DNA of 64,000 nt from Pacificitalea sp040119125 (GCA_040119125.1 JBEDTR010000005.1:62001-126000); one strand, 5' to 3'. Counted from the stretch's first letter, positions 25,026-33,793 are shown. Program-made: numbers and translations. The notes: a model not told the origin generated them from the sequence alone.

Positions 25026-26426
25026 TCAGACGTGCGCGGGCGCTTCGGACACGACCCTTTCGCCCTTCAGCGAATTCGTGCCGCTCGCGGTGATCCGCAC
25101 GGTCACCAAAGAGCCCACCGGCAGGTCGGTTTCCACATGGACCGCGTGGAGGTAATCGGACTTGCCGACCATCTGTCCGGGCATGCGACCGGGCTTCTCC
25201 AACAGCACCTTGACCTCGCGCCCGACCATGCCTTCCTGCGCCGCGCGCTGCTGCTGCCCCAGAAGCGCCTGAAGCCGCTGCAACCGGTCATCTGCGACAT
25301 CCGCTGGCACCGGCTCGCGCTCCGCCGCCGGGGTGCCGGGGCGCGCGGAATATTTGAAGCTATAGGCCTGCCCATAATTCACCCGGCGGACCAGATCGAG
25401 CGTCGCCTGAAAATCATCCTCCGTCTCACCGGGGAAGCCGACGATGAAGTCGCCCGACAGCAGCAGATCGGGCCGCGCGGCACGGATACGGTCGATCAGC
25501 GCGATATAATGCGCCGCCGTATGCTTGCGGTTCATCCGCTTCAGGATCGCGTCCGAGCCGGATTGCACCGGCAAATGCAGATAGGGCATCAGCTTTGCGC
25601 AATCGCCATGGGCCGCGATCAGGTCGTCTTCCATGTCATTGGGATGCGATGTGGTGAAGCGGATACGCTCCAGCCCGTCGATCTCCGCCAGACGACGGAT
25701 CAGCCGCGCGAGCCCCCAATCGCCGTCCTCCGCCGCGCCGTGATAGGCGTTGACGTTCTGGCCCAGCAGGGTGATCTCGCGCACCCCGCGTGCCACCAGA
25801 TCCTCTGCCTCGCGCAGGATGCGGTCCACGGGGCGCGACACTTCGGCGCCACGGGTATAGGGCACCACGCAGAAGGCGCAGAACTTGTCGCAACCTTCCT
25901 GCACGGTCAAAAACGCCGTGGGCTGACGCTTGGGCAGCGGGCGCTTGGGCAGATGCTCGAACTTGTCCTCCTCGGGGAAATCCGTGTCGAGCGCCTTGCG
26001 CCCCGCATCGACCTGCGCCATCAGATCCGGCAGCCGGTGATAGGTCTGCGGCCCGACGACCAGATCGACCATGGGCTGACGGCGCATGATCTCCGCGCCT
26101 TCCGCCTGCGCGACACAGCCCGCGACGCCAATGCGCAGGTCGGGCTTATCGGCCTTCAACTGCTTGAACCGTCCCAGTTCGGAATAGACCTTCTCGGCGG
26201 CTTTTTCGCGGATATGGCAGGTGTTGAGCAGGATCATGTCGGCGTCATCCGGCGTATCCGTCTGCTCATAGCCCTGCCCGCCCAGCGCCTCGGCCATGCG
26301 CTCGCTGTCATAGACGTTCATCTGGCAACCATAGGTCTTGATGAACAGCTTGCGCGGCGCGGCACCGGCCTCGGATGACGGGGCGGTCTCGGGGGAGGCA
26401 GGCGGTGTAACGGCGTCTTTGGCCAT
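25026..26426 (-). CDS. miaB: tRNA-2-methylthio-N6-dimethylallyladenosine synthase
   Basis: The 466-residue radical-SAM methylthiotransferase modifies A37 of tRNAs reading UNN codons. The N-terminal UPF0004 domain holds three cluster cysteines (IKTYGCQMN, LLNTCHIRE, VAGCVAQAE). The radical-SAM CxxxCxxC is EGCDKFCAFCVVPYTRG. A TRAM domain closes the protein (~395-460). ATG 26426 follows AGGAAAGG by 8 nt. A ~30-residue Pro/Ala/Ser-rich lead precedes the catalytic domain. Confidence 0.97.
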   Translation of the reverse strand: MAKDAVTPPASPETAPSSEAGAAPRKLFIKTYGCQMNVYDSERMAEALGGQGYEQTDTPDDADMILLNTCHIREKAAEKVYSELGRFKQLKADKPDLRIGVAGCVAQAEGAEIMRRQPMVDLVVGPQTYHRLPDLMAQVDAGRKALDTDFPEEDKFEHLPKRPLPKRQPTAFLTVQEGCDKFCAFCVVPYTRGAEVSRPVDRILREAEDLVARGVREITLLGQNVNAYHGAAEDGDWGLARLIRRLAEIDGLERIRFTTSHPNDMEDDLIAAHGDCAKLMPYLHLPVQSGSDAILKRMNRKHTAAHYIALIDRIRAARPDLLLSGDFIVGFPGETEDDFQATLDLVRRVNYGQAYSFKYSARPGTPAAEREPVPADVADDRLQRLQALLGQQQRAAQEGMVGREVKVLLEKPGRMPGQMVGKSDYLHAVHVETDLPVGSLVTVRITASGTNSLKGERVVSEAPAHV

Positions 26427-26668
26427 GGGCGTGACCTTTCCTGATCGGATATCGGGCGGATGGCGAAAATGGAGTTCCCCGCGCCATACAGCATACCGCC
26501 CCTCACCCGCAACAACACGGTTTCGCGACGTCGACCCCGCCATTGCCGCCTGCTTCCCCCCCGGCGGGTTGCGGTGCGCGCGTGCCGCGCCTAGCCTGCA
26601 TGCAGCCACTGCCGGGGCCGATGCGCGCCGGGAGCCCGCCCCTTTCGCTGATCAGGCCGCTGCCCCAG

Positions 26669-27631
26669 ATGACGACACCCTCCCCCGCGCTATCCTCTGT
26701 GACCTCACCGGGGTCGCCTGAGACCTCTCACGCCGCGCCCATGCACCATTCCAGCCTTGCGGCATTTCTGGCCGGAGGGTCGCGCGCGCTGACCTCTGCC
26801 CCCGTCGCGATGATATTCGCCGAGGACACGGTCGAGGTCGCGGGCACCATTGCCCACCATCATCGTCTGGGCTTCCGCACCATCATGCTGTTTGCCCCGG
26901 CGGAACTAACCCTGCCGGAGCTGACCGCGCTTCCGCCTGCGACGCAGGCCGTGCTGCACCGGATCGACCATGACACCTTGCACGCGCAGGGGCTGTTGCG
27001 CGCGGTCAATCAGATCATCGCCGCCGCCCCTGAGGGCGCGTGGCTCTATTATTGCTATAATGCCGAATATCTGTTCTTCCCGTTTTGCCAGACCCGTGAT
27101 GTGGGCGAAATGCTGGCCTTCCATGCCGAAGAACGACGCGCCGCGATGCTGACCTATGTCGTCGATCTCTATGCGGGCGACCTGTCGCGCTATCCCAATG
27201 CGGTGGCCCCCGAGGAGGCCTATCTTGACCGGGCCGGGTATTATGCACTGGCCCGCCCCGATCCGGACCGCGACGGCGCGCCTCGTGAACGGCAATTGGA
27301 CTTCTACGGCGGGCTGCGCTGGCGGTTTGAGGAACATGTGCCCAAGGCGCGGCGCAAGATTGACCGCATTGGCCTGTTTCGCGCTGCGCCGGGCCTCACC
27401 CTGCGTGCCAACCACACGCTCAGCGACGAGGAATGCAACACTTACGCCTGCCCGTGGCATCACAACCTGACGGCCGCCATCTGTTCGTTCCGCACCGCGA
27501 AGGCGCTGAAAACCAACCCCGGCAGCACCTTCGACATTGACACATTCTGGTGGCACAACTCCGCCCGGTTTGAATGGAACGGCCAGCAACTGCTGGATCT
27601 GGGCCTGATGGAGCCGGGGCAGTGGTTCTAA
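26669..27631 (+). CDS. glycosyltransferase-family-2-like protein, conserved in Rhodobacteraceae
   Basis: A ~320-residue protein. After a Pro/Ser-rich N-terminus it shows VAMIFAEDTVEVAGTIAHHHRLGFRTIMLF, which resembles the nucleotide-sugar-binding start of GT2/GT92-type transferases. The block where such enzymes carry D-x-D-E-F reads YYCYNAEYLFFPF here, so donor or metal binding may differ. The C-terminal half (WRFEEHVPKARRKIDRIGLFR, CPWHHNLTAAICSFRTAKAL) is rich in Trp and His. The start is uncertain: ATG 26669 or 26741 both lack a clear Shine-Dalgarno. It converges with the RAYT-like gene with a 4-bp tail overlap. Confidence 0.65.
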   Translation: MTTPSPALSSVTSPGSPETSHAAPMHHSSLAAFLAGGSRALTSAPVAMIFAEDTVEVAGTIAHHHRLGFRTIMLFAPAELTLPELTALPPATQAVLHRIDHDTLHAQGLLRAVNQIIAAAPEGAWLYYCYNAEYLFFPFCQTRDVGEMLAFHAEERRAAMLTYVVDLYAGDLSRYPNAVAPEEAYLDRAGYYALARPDPDRDGAPRERQLDFYGGLRWRFEEHVPKARRKIDRIGLFRAAPGLTLRANHTLSDEECNTYACPWHHNLTAAICSFRTAKALKTNPGSTFDIDTFWWHNSARFEWNGQQLLDLGLMEPGQWF

Positions 27632-28206
27632 CCTGCGGGCATCTGATCGGCTCTGTCCGCGGGAGCCTCCGGCGGGCGTATTTCAGGCAGATCGAAACGC
27701 AAGGTTTGCGGGGCAGATGAGGCGCCGCGCGGCTGGCGCGCGCTTGCATGCCGGTGGATGGAACTGTGCGGCCAGTCGATTGTGCGCCGGACGAGCCCCG
27801 CAACCACCGGACTAGCCCAGACCACCTGCCGACACATATCGAGATCGTCACGGGTGCGAATGACGCGCGCCCCCTGCCCCGGCTGCCATATGCCCAAATC
27901 GCGGCGGCTGGGATCGCGAGGCGCAACCCGCGCGGGATCAGCGCGGCGCAAATGGCGCGACAGACCGGTTTTTACCAACCGCCAGCGCAGCCCCGCATCG
28001 GCCCCCGGCGGCAGACCCCAGATCATGTGCATTCGGTCCGGCAACACCACACCGCTGTCAATCTGGAACGGGTAACGCGCCATGACGCGGCGCAAACAGA
28101 CCCGCAGCGCATGGACATGGGCGGTCAGATCGACAGACGCACAAGGCGCCCGCCGAACGGTGAACAGAACATACCCCGTCGGGGTGGGGGGCGAAGGATC
28201 AACCAT
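27628..28206 (-). CDS. REP-associated tyrosine transposase (RAYT)-like protein, catalytic residues lost
   Basis: The 192-residue protein aligns by eye with the Y1/HUH RAYT family: VVLPDRMHMIWGLPPG (54-68), RWRLVKTGLSRHL, IWQP (106-109), ASPVVAGLV (131-139) and DWPHSSIHR (144-152). Family members have H-x-H in PDHVHxxW, a catalytic Tyr near the DYIHxNPVKHG block and IWQxRFWEH. Here the first His is Arg57, the NPVKHG block is SPVVAG with no Tyr nearby, and RFWEH is GQGAR. The frame is intact, suggesting domestication or slow decay. No IS ends flank it. Confidence 0.75.
   Translation of the reverse strand: MVDPSPPTPTGYVLFTVRRAPCASVDLTAHVHALRVCLRRVMARYPFQIDSGVVLPDRMHMIWGLPPGADAGLRWRLVKTGLSRHLRRADPARVAPRDPSRRDLGIWQPGQGARVIRTRDDLDMCRQVVWASPVVAGLVRRTIDWPHSSIHRHASARQPRGASSAPQTLRFDLPEIRPPEAPADRADQMPAG
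27665..27697 (+). repeat. short dispersed downstream motif, copy B
   Basis: GCCTCCGGCGGGCGTATTTC followed by GATCGAAA, 34 bp past the stop of the glycosyltransferase-like gene and in its sense direction. It overlaps the 3' end of the RAYT-like gene on the other strand. It matches copies at 12095 (minus) and 15291 (plus). Confidence 0.45.
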
Positions 28207-28278
28207 CCGCTCATCATGGCGCAGGAACGGTTAACATGGGGTAAAAGCCGTAGCGCGTGGGATGCAGGACCCGGTGCG

Positions 28279-28716
28279 TCAGCTCCGGCGCAGGCGGATC
28301 ACCACATCGACCTTGGCGATCTGCGCGCCATCCGGTGCGGTCGGCACGCGGCGAATATCCAACTGGTCGGCAGGCGCATCAGTCAGGCTGCCAGTGTCTT
28401 CCCAATAGAAATGCGGGTGATCGTCCATGTTCGTGTCGAAATAGCTTTTCGACCCATCCACCGTGATCTCGCGCATCAAACCCGCCTCGCAAAACGCGCG
28501 CAGCGTGTTGTAGACGGTCGCAAGGGACACTTTCTCCCCCGCCGTGCGGCTGGCTTCAAACAGGCTTTCTGCAGTGACGTGGCGGTTATGCCCATCACCC
28601 ACCAGCAGCGCGGCCAAGGCCAGCCGCTGCCGAGTCGGGCGCAGATTGGCAGAGGCAAGCCAGTCAGACCCCTTGCCCTGCGCTTCGCGCGTCATGCTAT
28701 CCATCGGTGCGTCCAT
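28279..28716 (-). CDS. irr: iron response regulator Irr (Fur family)
   Basis: The 145-residue Fur-family repressor has the winged helix NLRPTRQRLALAALL...HVTAESLF...SLATVYNTLRAF (~24-75) and the metal/heme region YFDTNMDDHPHFYWED. Alphaproteobacterial Irr senses heme status and represses or activates iron genes. It is typically divergent from fabA, exactly as here. The classical heme-regulatory GCPWHD motif is absent. The start is uncertain: ATG 28716, 28704 and 28695 are all in frame, with no strong Shine-Dalgarno. Confidence 0.87.
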   Translation of the reverse strand: MDAPMDSMTREAQGKGSDWLASANLRPTRQRLALAALLVGDGHNRHVTAESLFEASRTAGEKVSLATVYNTLRAFCEAGLMREITVDGSKSYFDTNMDDHPHFYWEDTGSLTDAPADQLDIRRVPTAPDGAQIAKVDVVIRLRRS

Positions 28717-29031
28717 GGGTTGAGATATATGCAGTCAATCGGATGGTTTCAAATGAAAACAGGTCGCAGCTGGACCTCCGGGGCTGGTATGCTGGCAACA
28801 TGACCCCCATGTGACACTGCGTTGACGCAGCGGCTTGTTGGTCGTGGCGAACGGGTGCTGAAAAATGCAGCACTCAGCGCATTGCCTGCGCCGCCCAGGC
28901 CCGCGTTATGGCCCCGTCGACCCCGTTGGCAGCCCCTCCTCCCCGGCCCCGGTCCTATTGCGCCGGGTCGGAGCGGGGTGCTAGAGGGAGCATAACGAGC
29001 AACATAGATGAACTAAGGGGACAGGTCCCGC
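28717..29031. promoter_or_regulatory. divergent irr-fabA promoter region
   Basis: About 315 bases. Close to irr is an AT-rich stretch with the near-palindrome GTTTCAAATGAAAAC (28746-28760), which could be an iron-regulator site or part of the irr promoter. The fabA-proximal end has AAGGGG at about the right distance for its ribosome-binding site. No additional gene is visible. Confidence 0.35.
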
Positions 29032-29535
29032 ATGACGGATTTTCCGACGAGCTTCGACAAGGAAGGGCTGCTGAAATGCGCGCGCGGCGAGCTTTTCGGC
29101 GCCGGCAATCCGCAACTGCCCGAGCCGCCGATGCTGATGATGGATCGCGTGACCGAGATTTCGTCTGATGGCGGTCTGCACGACAAGGGTCATGTCATCG
29201 CCGAATTCGATATCACGCCTGATCTGTGGTTCTTTGCCTGCCACTTCCCCGGCGATCCGGTGATGCCGGGCTGTCTGGGTCTGGATGCGCTGTGGCAGCT
29301 GACGGGGTTCAACCTCGGCTGGCGCGGCATGCAGGGGCGCGGTCGCGCGCTTGGCGTCGGTGAGGTCAAATTCACCGGCATGGTGACCCCCGACATCAAG
29401 ACCGTCACCTATCACGTGGATTTCACCCGCGTCATTGATCGCAGGCTCAAAATGGGCATCGCCAATGGCCGGATGTTCGCCGATGGCGAGGAAATCTACA
29501 CGACCAAAGACATGAAGGTCGGGCTGTTCAGCTAA
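29032..29535 (+). CDS. fabA: 3-hydroxydecanoyl-ACP dehydratase/isomerase
   Basis: The 167-residue hotdog-fold enzyme dehydrates beta-hydroxydecanoyl-ACP and isomerises trans-2 to cis-3-decenoyl-ACP, the branch point of anaerobic unsaturated fatty acid synthesis. The active-site block is FACHFPGDPVMPGCLGLDALWQL (catalytic His and Asp). It is the first gene of fabA-fabB-fabI and diverges from irr. Confidence 0.97.
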   Translation: MTDFPTSFDKEGLLKCARGELFGAGNPQLPEPPMLMMDRVTEISSDGGLHDKGHVIAEFDITPDLWFFACHFPGDPVMPGCLGLDALWQLTGFNLGWRGMQGRGRALGVGEVKFTGMVTPDIKTVTYHVDFTRVIDRRLKMGIANGRMFADGEEIYTTKDMKVGLFS

Positions 29536-29579
29536 ACGGCCCGCGCCCGGCCGCGGCGGCGACCGATCCCCGGTCCTGC

Positions 29580-29606
29580 CGCGGCGGGGATATTCTCATC
29601 AAGACA
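29580..29606 (+). repeat. short dispersed downstream motif, divergent copy D
   Basis: CCGCGGCGGGGATATT followed by CATCAAGAC, about 45 bp past the fabA stop and before the fabB ribosome-binding site. It is the weakest match to the GGCGGG-AGTAT family seen at 12095, 15291 and 27665. Confidence 0.3.
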
Positions 29607-29626
29607 GCCGCGAAAGGACGTCATCC

Positions 29627-30847
29627 ATGCGCCGCGTCGTCATTACCGGGTTGGGGATCGTTTCCTCGATCGGCAACACCACCGAAGAAGTCGCCAAAAG
29701 CCTGAAGGCCGGGAAATCGGGTATCACCCGGTCCGAGCCCTATGGGGAGCACGGGTTCCGCAGTCAGGTCCACGGCATGCCCGACATCGATCTGGCCGCC
29801 CATATCGACAAGCGCCAGCTGCGCTTCATGGGGCCGGGCGCCGCCTATAATTACATCGCGATGGAACAGGCGATTGCCGATGCCGGCCTGGAAGAAAGCG
29901 ACGTCTCCAACGAGCGCTCCGGCCTGATCATGGGCTCCGGCGGTCCGTCGACCTCGAACTTCCTCACCGCCTTTGACACGGTGCGCGAGAAAGGCAGCCC
30001 CAAGCGGATGGGCCCCTTCATGGTCACCCGCTGCATGAGCTCGACCAACTCCGCCTGTCTGGCGACCCCGTTCAAGATCAAGGGGATCAACTATTCGATC
30101 ACCTCGGCCTGCTCCACCTCGCTGCATTGTATCGGCAGTGGCACCGAGCAGATCCAGCTGGGCAAGCAGGACATCGTGTTCGCGGGCGGCGGCGAGGAGG
30201 TCGATTGGACCCTGTCGTGCCTGTTTGACGCGATGAACGCCATGAGCTCGAAATATAATGACACGCCTGAACTGGCCTCGCGCCCGTTTGACGCCACGCG
30301 GGACGGCTTCGTCATCGCGGGCGGCGGCGGTGTCGTCGTGCTCGAAGAGCTGGAACATGCGCTGGCGCGCGGCGCCAAGATCTATGGCGAAGTCACCGGC
30401 TATGGCGCCACCTCCGATGGGGCCGATATGGTTGCCCCCTCGGGCGAGGGCGGCGAACGCTCGATGAAGCTGGCGCTTTCCACCAACGGCGACCGCACGG
30501 TCGACTATATCAACGCCCACGGCACCTCGACCCCTGCGGGCGACGTGACCGAGGTAAAGGGCATCCGCAACGTGTTCGGCGAAGATCACCCGCCGATTTC
30601 CTCGACCAAGTCGATGACCGGGCATTCGCTCGGCGCGACCGGGGTGCATGAAGCGATCTACTGCCTGCTGATGATGCGCGACAACTTCATCGCGCCGTCG
30701 ATCAATGTCACCGAGCTGGACCCCGAAATCCGCCCCGAGGAAATCGTGACGGAAACACGGGAAACCGCGCTCGACAGCATCCTGACCAACAGCTTTGGGT
30801 TCGGGGGCACCAACGCCTCCATCATAATGTCGAAATATCACGGATGA
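29627..30847 (+). CDS. fabB: beta-ketoacyl-ACP synthase I
   Basis: The 406-residue condensing enzyme has the Cys-His-His triad in SACSTSLHC, NAHGTSTPAGD and KSMTGHSLGATG. It elongates the cis-3-decenoyl-ACP made by FabA. The length and glycine-rich end (FGFGGTNASI) are typical. It follows fabA after 91 bp and is 6 bp before fabI. Confidence 0.97.
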   Translation: MRRVVITGLGIVSSIGNTTEEVAKSLKAGKSGITRSEPYGEHGFRSQVHGMPDIDLAAHIDKRQLRFMGPGAAYNYIAMEQAIADAGLEESDVSNERSGLIMGSGGPSTSNFLTAFDTVREKGSPKRMGPFMVTRCMSSTNSACLATPFKIKGINYSITSACSTSLHCIGSGTEQIQLGKQDIVFAGGGEEVDWTLSCLFDAMNAMSSKYNDTPELASRPFDATRDGFVIAGGGGVVVLEELEHALARGAKIYGEVTGYGATSDGADMVAPSGEGGERSMKLALSTNGDRTVDYINAHGTSTPAGDVTEVKGIRNVFGEDHPPISSTKSMTGHSLGATGVHEAIYCLLMMRDNFIAPSINVTELDPEIRPEEIVTETRETALDSILTNSFGFGGTNASIIMSKYHG

Positions 30848-30853
30848 GCAGCG

Positions 30854-31642
30854 ATGGCTGAATTGATGAAGGGCAAACGCGGCCTGATTATGGGCGTGGC
30901 CAATGAACGGTCGATCGCTTGGGGGATCGCGAAAGCTCTCGCCGCCGAAGGCGCGGAACTGGCGTTCTCCTATCAGGGCGAAGCCTTCGGCAAGCGGGTC
31001 GCCCCGCTGGCCGAAAGCGTGGGATCCGATTTCCTCGTGGATGTGGATGTCACCGATGACGCCTCGCTCGACGCGGCCTTCGGCGAGATCGAAAAGCGCT
31101 GGGGCAAGCTGGATTTCGTCGTCCACGCCATCGCATTTTCCGACAAGAACGAACTGACCGGCAGGTTCATCGACACCAGCCGCGAGAACTTTAAAACCTC
31201 GCTGGTGATCTCCTGCTATTCGCTGATCGACGTGGCCCGCCGCGCGCGCCCGCTGATGACCGATGGCGGCTCGATCATCACCCTGACCTATCAGGGCTCG
31301 AATAAGGTCACGCCCTTCTACAATGTCATGGGCGTCGCCAAATCGGCGCTGGAAAGCGCGATGCGCTATCTGGCCAACGACCTTGGCCCCGAAGGCATCC
31401 GCGTCAACGCCATTTCCCCCGGTCCGATGAAAACGCTGGCCGGCGCGGCCATCGGAGGCGCGCGCAAGACCTTCCGCATGACGGAGGCCAACGCGCCCCT
31501 GCGCCATAACGCAACGCTGGAGGCCATCGGCGGCACGGCGGTCTACCTCGCCTCCGACTACGGCAATTGCACCACGGGCGAAATCGTCACGGTCGACGGC
31601 GGCTTCCACATCCTCGGCATGCCGCAGCCCGACAACCTGTAG
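30854..31642 (+). CDS. fabI: enoyl-ACP reductase (NADH)
   Basis: The 262-residue SDR-fold enoyl reductase has GVANERSIAWGIA near the N-terminus and the FabI-type Y-x6-K in YNVMGVAKSALES, with LTYQGSNKV before it. It performs the last reduction of each elongation cycle and is the target class of triclosan-type inhibitors. It ends at a clear terminator (31668-31698). Confidence 0.97.
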   Translation: MAELMKGKRGLIMGVANERSIAWGIAKALAAEGAELAFSYQGEAFGKRVAPLAESVGSDFLVDVDVTDDASLDAAFGEIEKRWGKLDFVVHAIAFSDKNELTGRFIDTSRENFKTSLVISCYSLIDVARRARPLMTDGGSIITLTYQGSNKVTPFYNVMGVAKSALESAMRYLANDLGPEGIRVNAISPGPMKTLAGAAIGGARKTFRMTEANAPLRHNATLEAIGGTAVYLASDYGNCTTGEIVTVDGGFHILGMPQPDNL

Positions 31643-31667
31643 GGCAGCTCAGCCGCGCAAGAACACC

Positions 31668-31698
31668 AACGGTCGGTCCTGCAAGGGACCGACCGTTT
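31668..31698 (+). terminator. rho-independent terminator of the fab operon
   Basis: AACGGTCGGTCC and GGACCGACCGTT form a perfect 12-bp stem around a 6-nt loop, followed by a short T-tract, 25 bp past the fabI stop. Confidence 0.85.
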
Positions 31699-31728
31699 CC
31701 GTTTGTGGGGCACAGTTCAATCTGGCGC

Positions 31729-32235
31729 TCAGTTCAGCAGCACGCTCATCAGGCCGACCACGGCGAGGATTTTCTGGGTGTCATCGCTGACCCGCACAAC
31801 ATGGTTGTCCTGCACACGGTAGCCCTGCCCCTTTGGCAGTTTCGGCAAGCGGCGCAATTCCACGGTGCTCAGATAGCGTGCATTATGCACCCGCGCGCCC
31901 GCACGGGGCCCATTTGCGACCACGACCTGTTTGACTGGGGTCTTGATCACGGTCTTCTTGGTCACCGATTTCTTCGGCGCCGCCACCTGCTTGATGACCA
32001 CTTTCTTCGTCGTCGTCTGCCGGGTCACGGTCTCCGCCTTCTGAGATTTCTTGTTGGCGTTCTGATCGGACCGGGTCGTGTGGTTGTCGCTGTGATCGCT
32101 CGACGTCGAACAGGCCGCGGCGCGCGGGTCACAATGTTGCTGGCGGCTCTGCTGGGCCTGCGCCGCAAACGGCACGAAAAGCGCAAGCGAGGTGCTGATG
32201 GCAAGCAATGCGGCAGGGGTACGGCGAAGTGTCAT
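31729..32235 (-). CDS. secreted basic protein, RcnB-like C-terminus
   Basis: The 168-residue protein has a signal peptide (TLRRTPAALLAISTSLALF...AQAQQ) and a Lys/Thr/Val-rich middle with repeated KKxVxKK-type segments. A C-terminal stretch (LRRLPKLPKGQGYRVQDNHVVRVSDDT...LAVVG) resembles RcnB/DUF1236-type periplasmic proteins. The function is unknown; RcnB homologues are linked to metal homeostasis. I start at ATG 32235, which has AAGGA about 9 nt upstream. The longer frame runs into the tRNA gene and cannot be the true N-terminus. Confidence 0.65.
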   Translation of the reverse strand: MTLRRTPAALLAISTSLALFVPFAAQAQQSRQQHCDPRAAACSTSSDHSDNHTTRSDQNANKKSQKAETVTRQTTTKKVVIKQVAAPKKSVTKKTVIKTPVKQVVVANGPRAGARVHNARYLSTVELRRLPKLPKGQGYRVQDNHVVRVSDDTQKILAVVGLMSVLLN

Positions 32236-32406
32236 GTCGGGGGTCCTTCCCATTTTCATCTGGGAAGTGAAACGGGGGCCCGGCCCATTCCCGTCGCAGA
32301 ATTTTTCGCCATCGCGAAACGGTGAACGACGCCAGCGATCTCCGCCGCGCGCCAATATCGGCGCAACGACGCAGGGCAACCGCCGGTGCAAAACATGCCA
32401 GATGGA

Positions 32407-32483
32407 TGGTGACCCCGGCAGGACTTGAACCTGCAACCTATCCCTTAGGAGGGGATTGCTCTATCCAGTTGAGCCACGGGGCC
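32407..32483 (-). tRNA. tRNA-Arg (anticodon CCT)
   Basis: The 77-nt minus-strand sequence folds as a complete cloverleaf. The acceptor is GGCCCCG/CGGGGTC, the D-stem GCTC/GAGC, the anticodon stem ATCCC/GGGAT with loop CTCCTAA, and the T-stem GCAGG/CCTGC with TTCAAGT. CCA is encoded. Anticodon CCU reads the rare AGG codon. No integrase or attachment-site duplication lies beside it. Confidence 0.96.
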
Positions 32484-32635
32484 ACGAAGGCTTTCCTTAA
32501 CGCCTCGGCCATCCGGTTTGAAGGTGTATTCTGTCTGCCGCGGTGACGCGCCGATACGAAGCCTTGCGTCATCGGCGCTTCCGCTTCGGGGCATCCGGGC
32601 TTAGACAGGGCTGATCCAGACCGAGCGAGTGCGAC

Positions 32636-33682
32636 GTGACCAATACCTCCGACATCCCCCCCCGCCGCCCTCTGACATTGCGCGACGTGTCCGAAGCGTC
32701 GGGCGTCAGCGAAATGACCGTCAGCCGCGTGTTGCGAAATCGCGGCGACGTGTCCGACACGACCCGCGCGCGTGTGCTGGAGGCCGCCAAACGGCTGGGC
32801 TATGTGCCCAATAAGATCGCAGGCGCCCTGGCCTCCTCGCGGGTCAATCTGGTCGCCGTGGTGATCCCCTCGCTGTCGAATCAGGTCTTTCCCGAGGTCA
32901 TGACCGGCATCACCTCCGTGCTCGACGACACTGCATTGCAGCCCGTCGTCGGCGTCACGAACTACCTGCCCGAGCGGGAAGAGGCCGTGCTCTATGAGAT
33001 GCTGTCATGGCGTCCCACCGGCGTCATCATCGCCGGGCTCGAACATACCGAAGCGGCGGTGGCGATGCTGCGCGGCGCAGGCATTCCGGTGGTCGAGGTC
33101 ATGGATGTCGACGGCGCGCCGGTCGATTCCGTGGTTGGCATTTCCCACCGGCGCGCGGGCCGGATGATGGCGCAGGAAATTCTGCAGGCGGGATATCGCC
33201 GCATCGGGTTCATGGGCACCAAGATGCCGCTCGACCATCGCGCCCGCAAACGCTTCGAAGGCTTCACCGACGCGCTCGCCAAGGCCGGCGTCGAAATCGC
33301 GGATCGTCAATTCTACTCCGGCGGGTCCGGCATCGCCAAGGGCCGGGAAATGACCGAGGCCATGCTGAACCGCACCCCGGATCTGGATTTCATCTACTAT
33401 TCCAACGACATGATCGGTGCCGGCGGGCTGCTGCACTGCATGACGCATGGCATTGATGTGCCGGGTCAGATCGGGCTTGCCGGGTTCAATGGCATGGAAA
33501 TTGTCGATGGCTTCCCGTTGCGGCTGGCCACGATGGACAGTTGTCGCCTTGAGATCGGGCGCGAGGCCGCGCGCATTATCGCTGAATACGCGGATGCGGC
33601 AGGCACCCCCGGCGCGGGCGCGGGTGAGCGGATCGAACTTCAGCCGACGTTGTCGCTGGGCGACACCTTACGTCGCGGATGA
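32636..33682 (+). CDS. LacI/GntR-subfamily transcriptional regulator
   Basis: The 348-residue repressor has the LacI headpiece (LTLRDVSEASGVSEMTVSRVLRNRG, then the hinge PNKIAGALAS) and a periplasmic-binding-protein-like effector domain. It resembles GntR/IdnR-type regulators of sugar-acid use. No obvious target operon is adjacent: the downstream genes are glycosyltransferases. The start is GTG at 32636. The effector is unknown. Confidence 0.88.
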   Translation: MTNTSDIPPRRPLTLRDVSEASGVSEMTVSRVLRNRGDVSDTTRARVLEAAKRLGYVPNKIAGALASSRVNLVAVVIPSLSNQVFPEVMTGITSVLDDTALQPVVGVTNYLPEREEAVLYEMLSWRPTGVIIAGLEHTEAAVAMLRGAGIPVVEVMDVDGAPVDSVVGISHRRAGRMMAQEILQAGYRRIGFMGTKMPLDHRARKRFEGFTDALAKAGVEIADRQFYSGGSGIAKGREMTEAMLNRTPDLDFIYYSNDMIGAGGLLHCMTHGIDVPGQIGLAGFNGMEIVDGFPLRLATMDSCRLEIGREAARIIAEYADAAGTPGAGAGERIELQPTLSLGDTLRRG

Positions 33683-33793
33683 GCGCGCGGGGTTGGTATT
33701 CCGGCGCATGTTGGTGTCTAAGACGAACGCGCGGCATGTTTTGCGCGCCACAGACGTTCCAACGGCAAAGGCAACAGCCATGATGGGTCGCTC

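Noticed and set aside
29621..31609. 662-codon open frame on the minus strand opposite fabB and fabI
   Set aside because: It is antisense to two clear fab genes. Its His/Arg/Gly-rich composition is typical of the antisense frame in high-GC genes.
32236..32436. Upstream extension of the RcnB-like gene
   Set aside because: It reads through the tRNA-Arg gene (MQVQVLPGSP is the usual false translation of a tRNA). ATG 32235 has a better ribosome-binding site and signal peptide.
32407..32483. tRNA-Arg as integration site of a mobile island
   Set aside because: No integrase, no duplicated tRNA 3' end and backbone genes on both sides.
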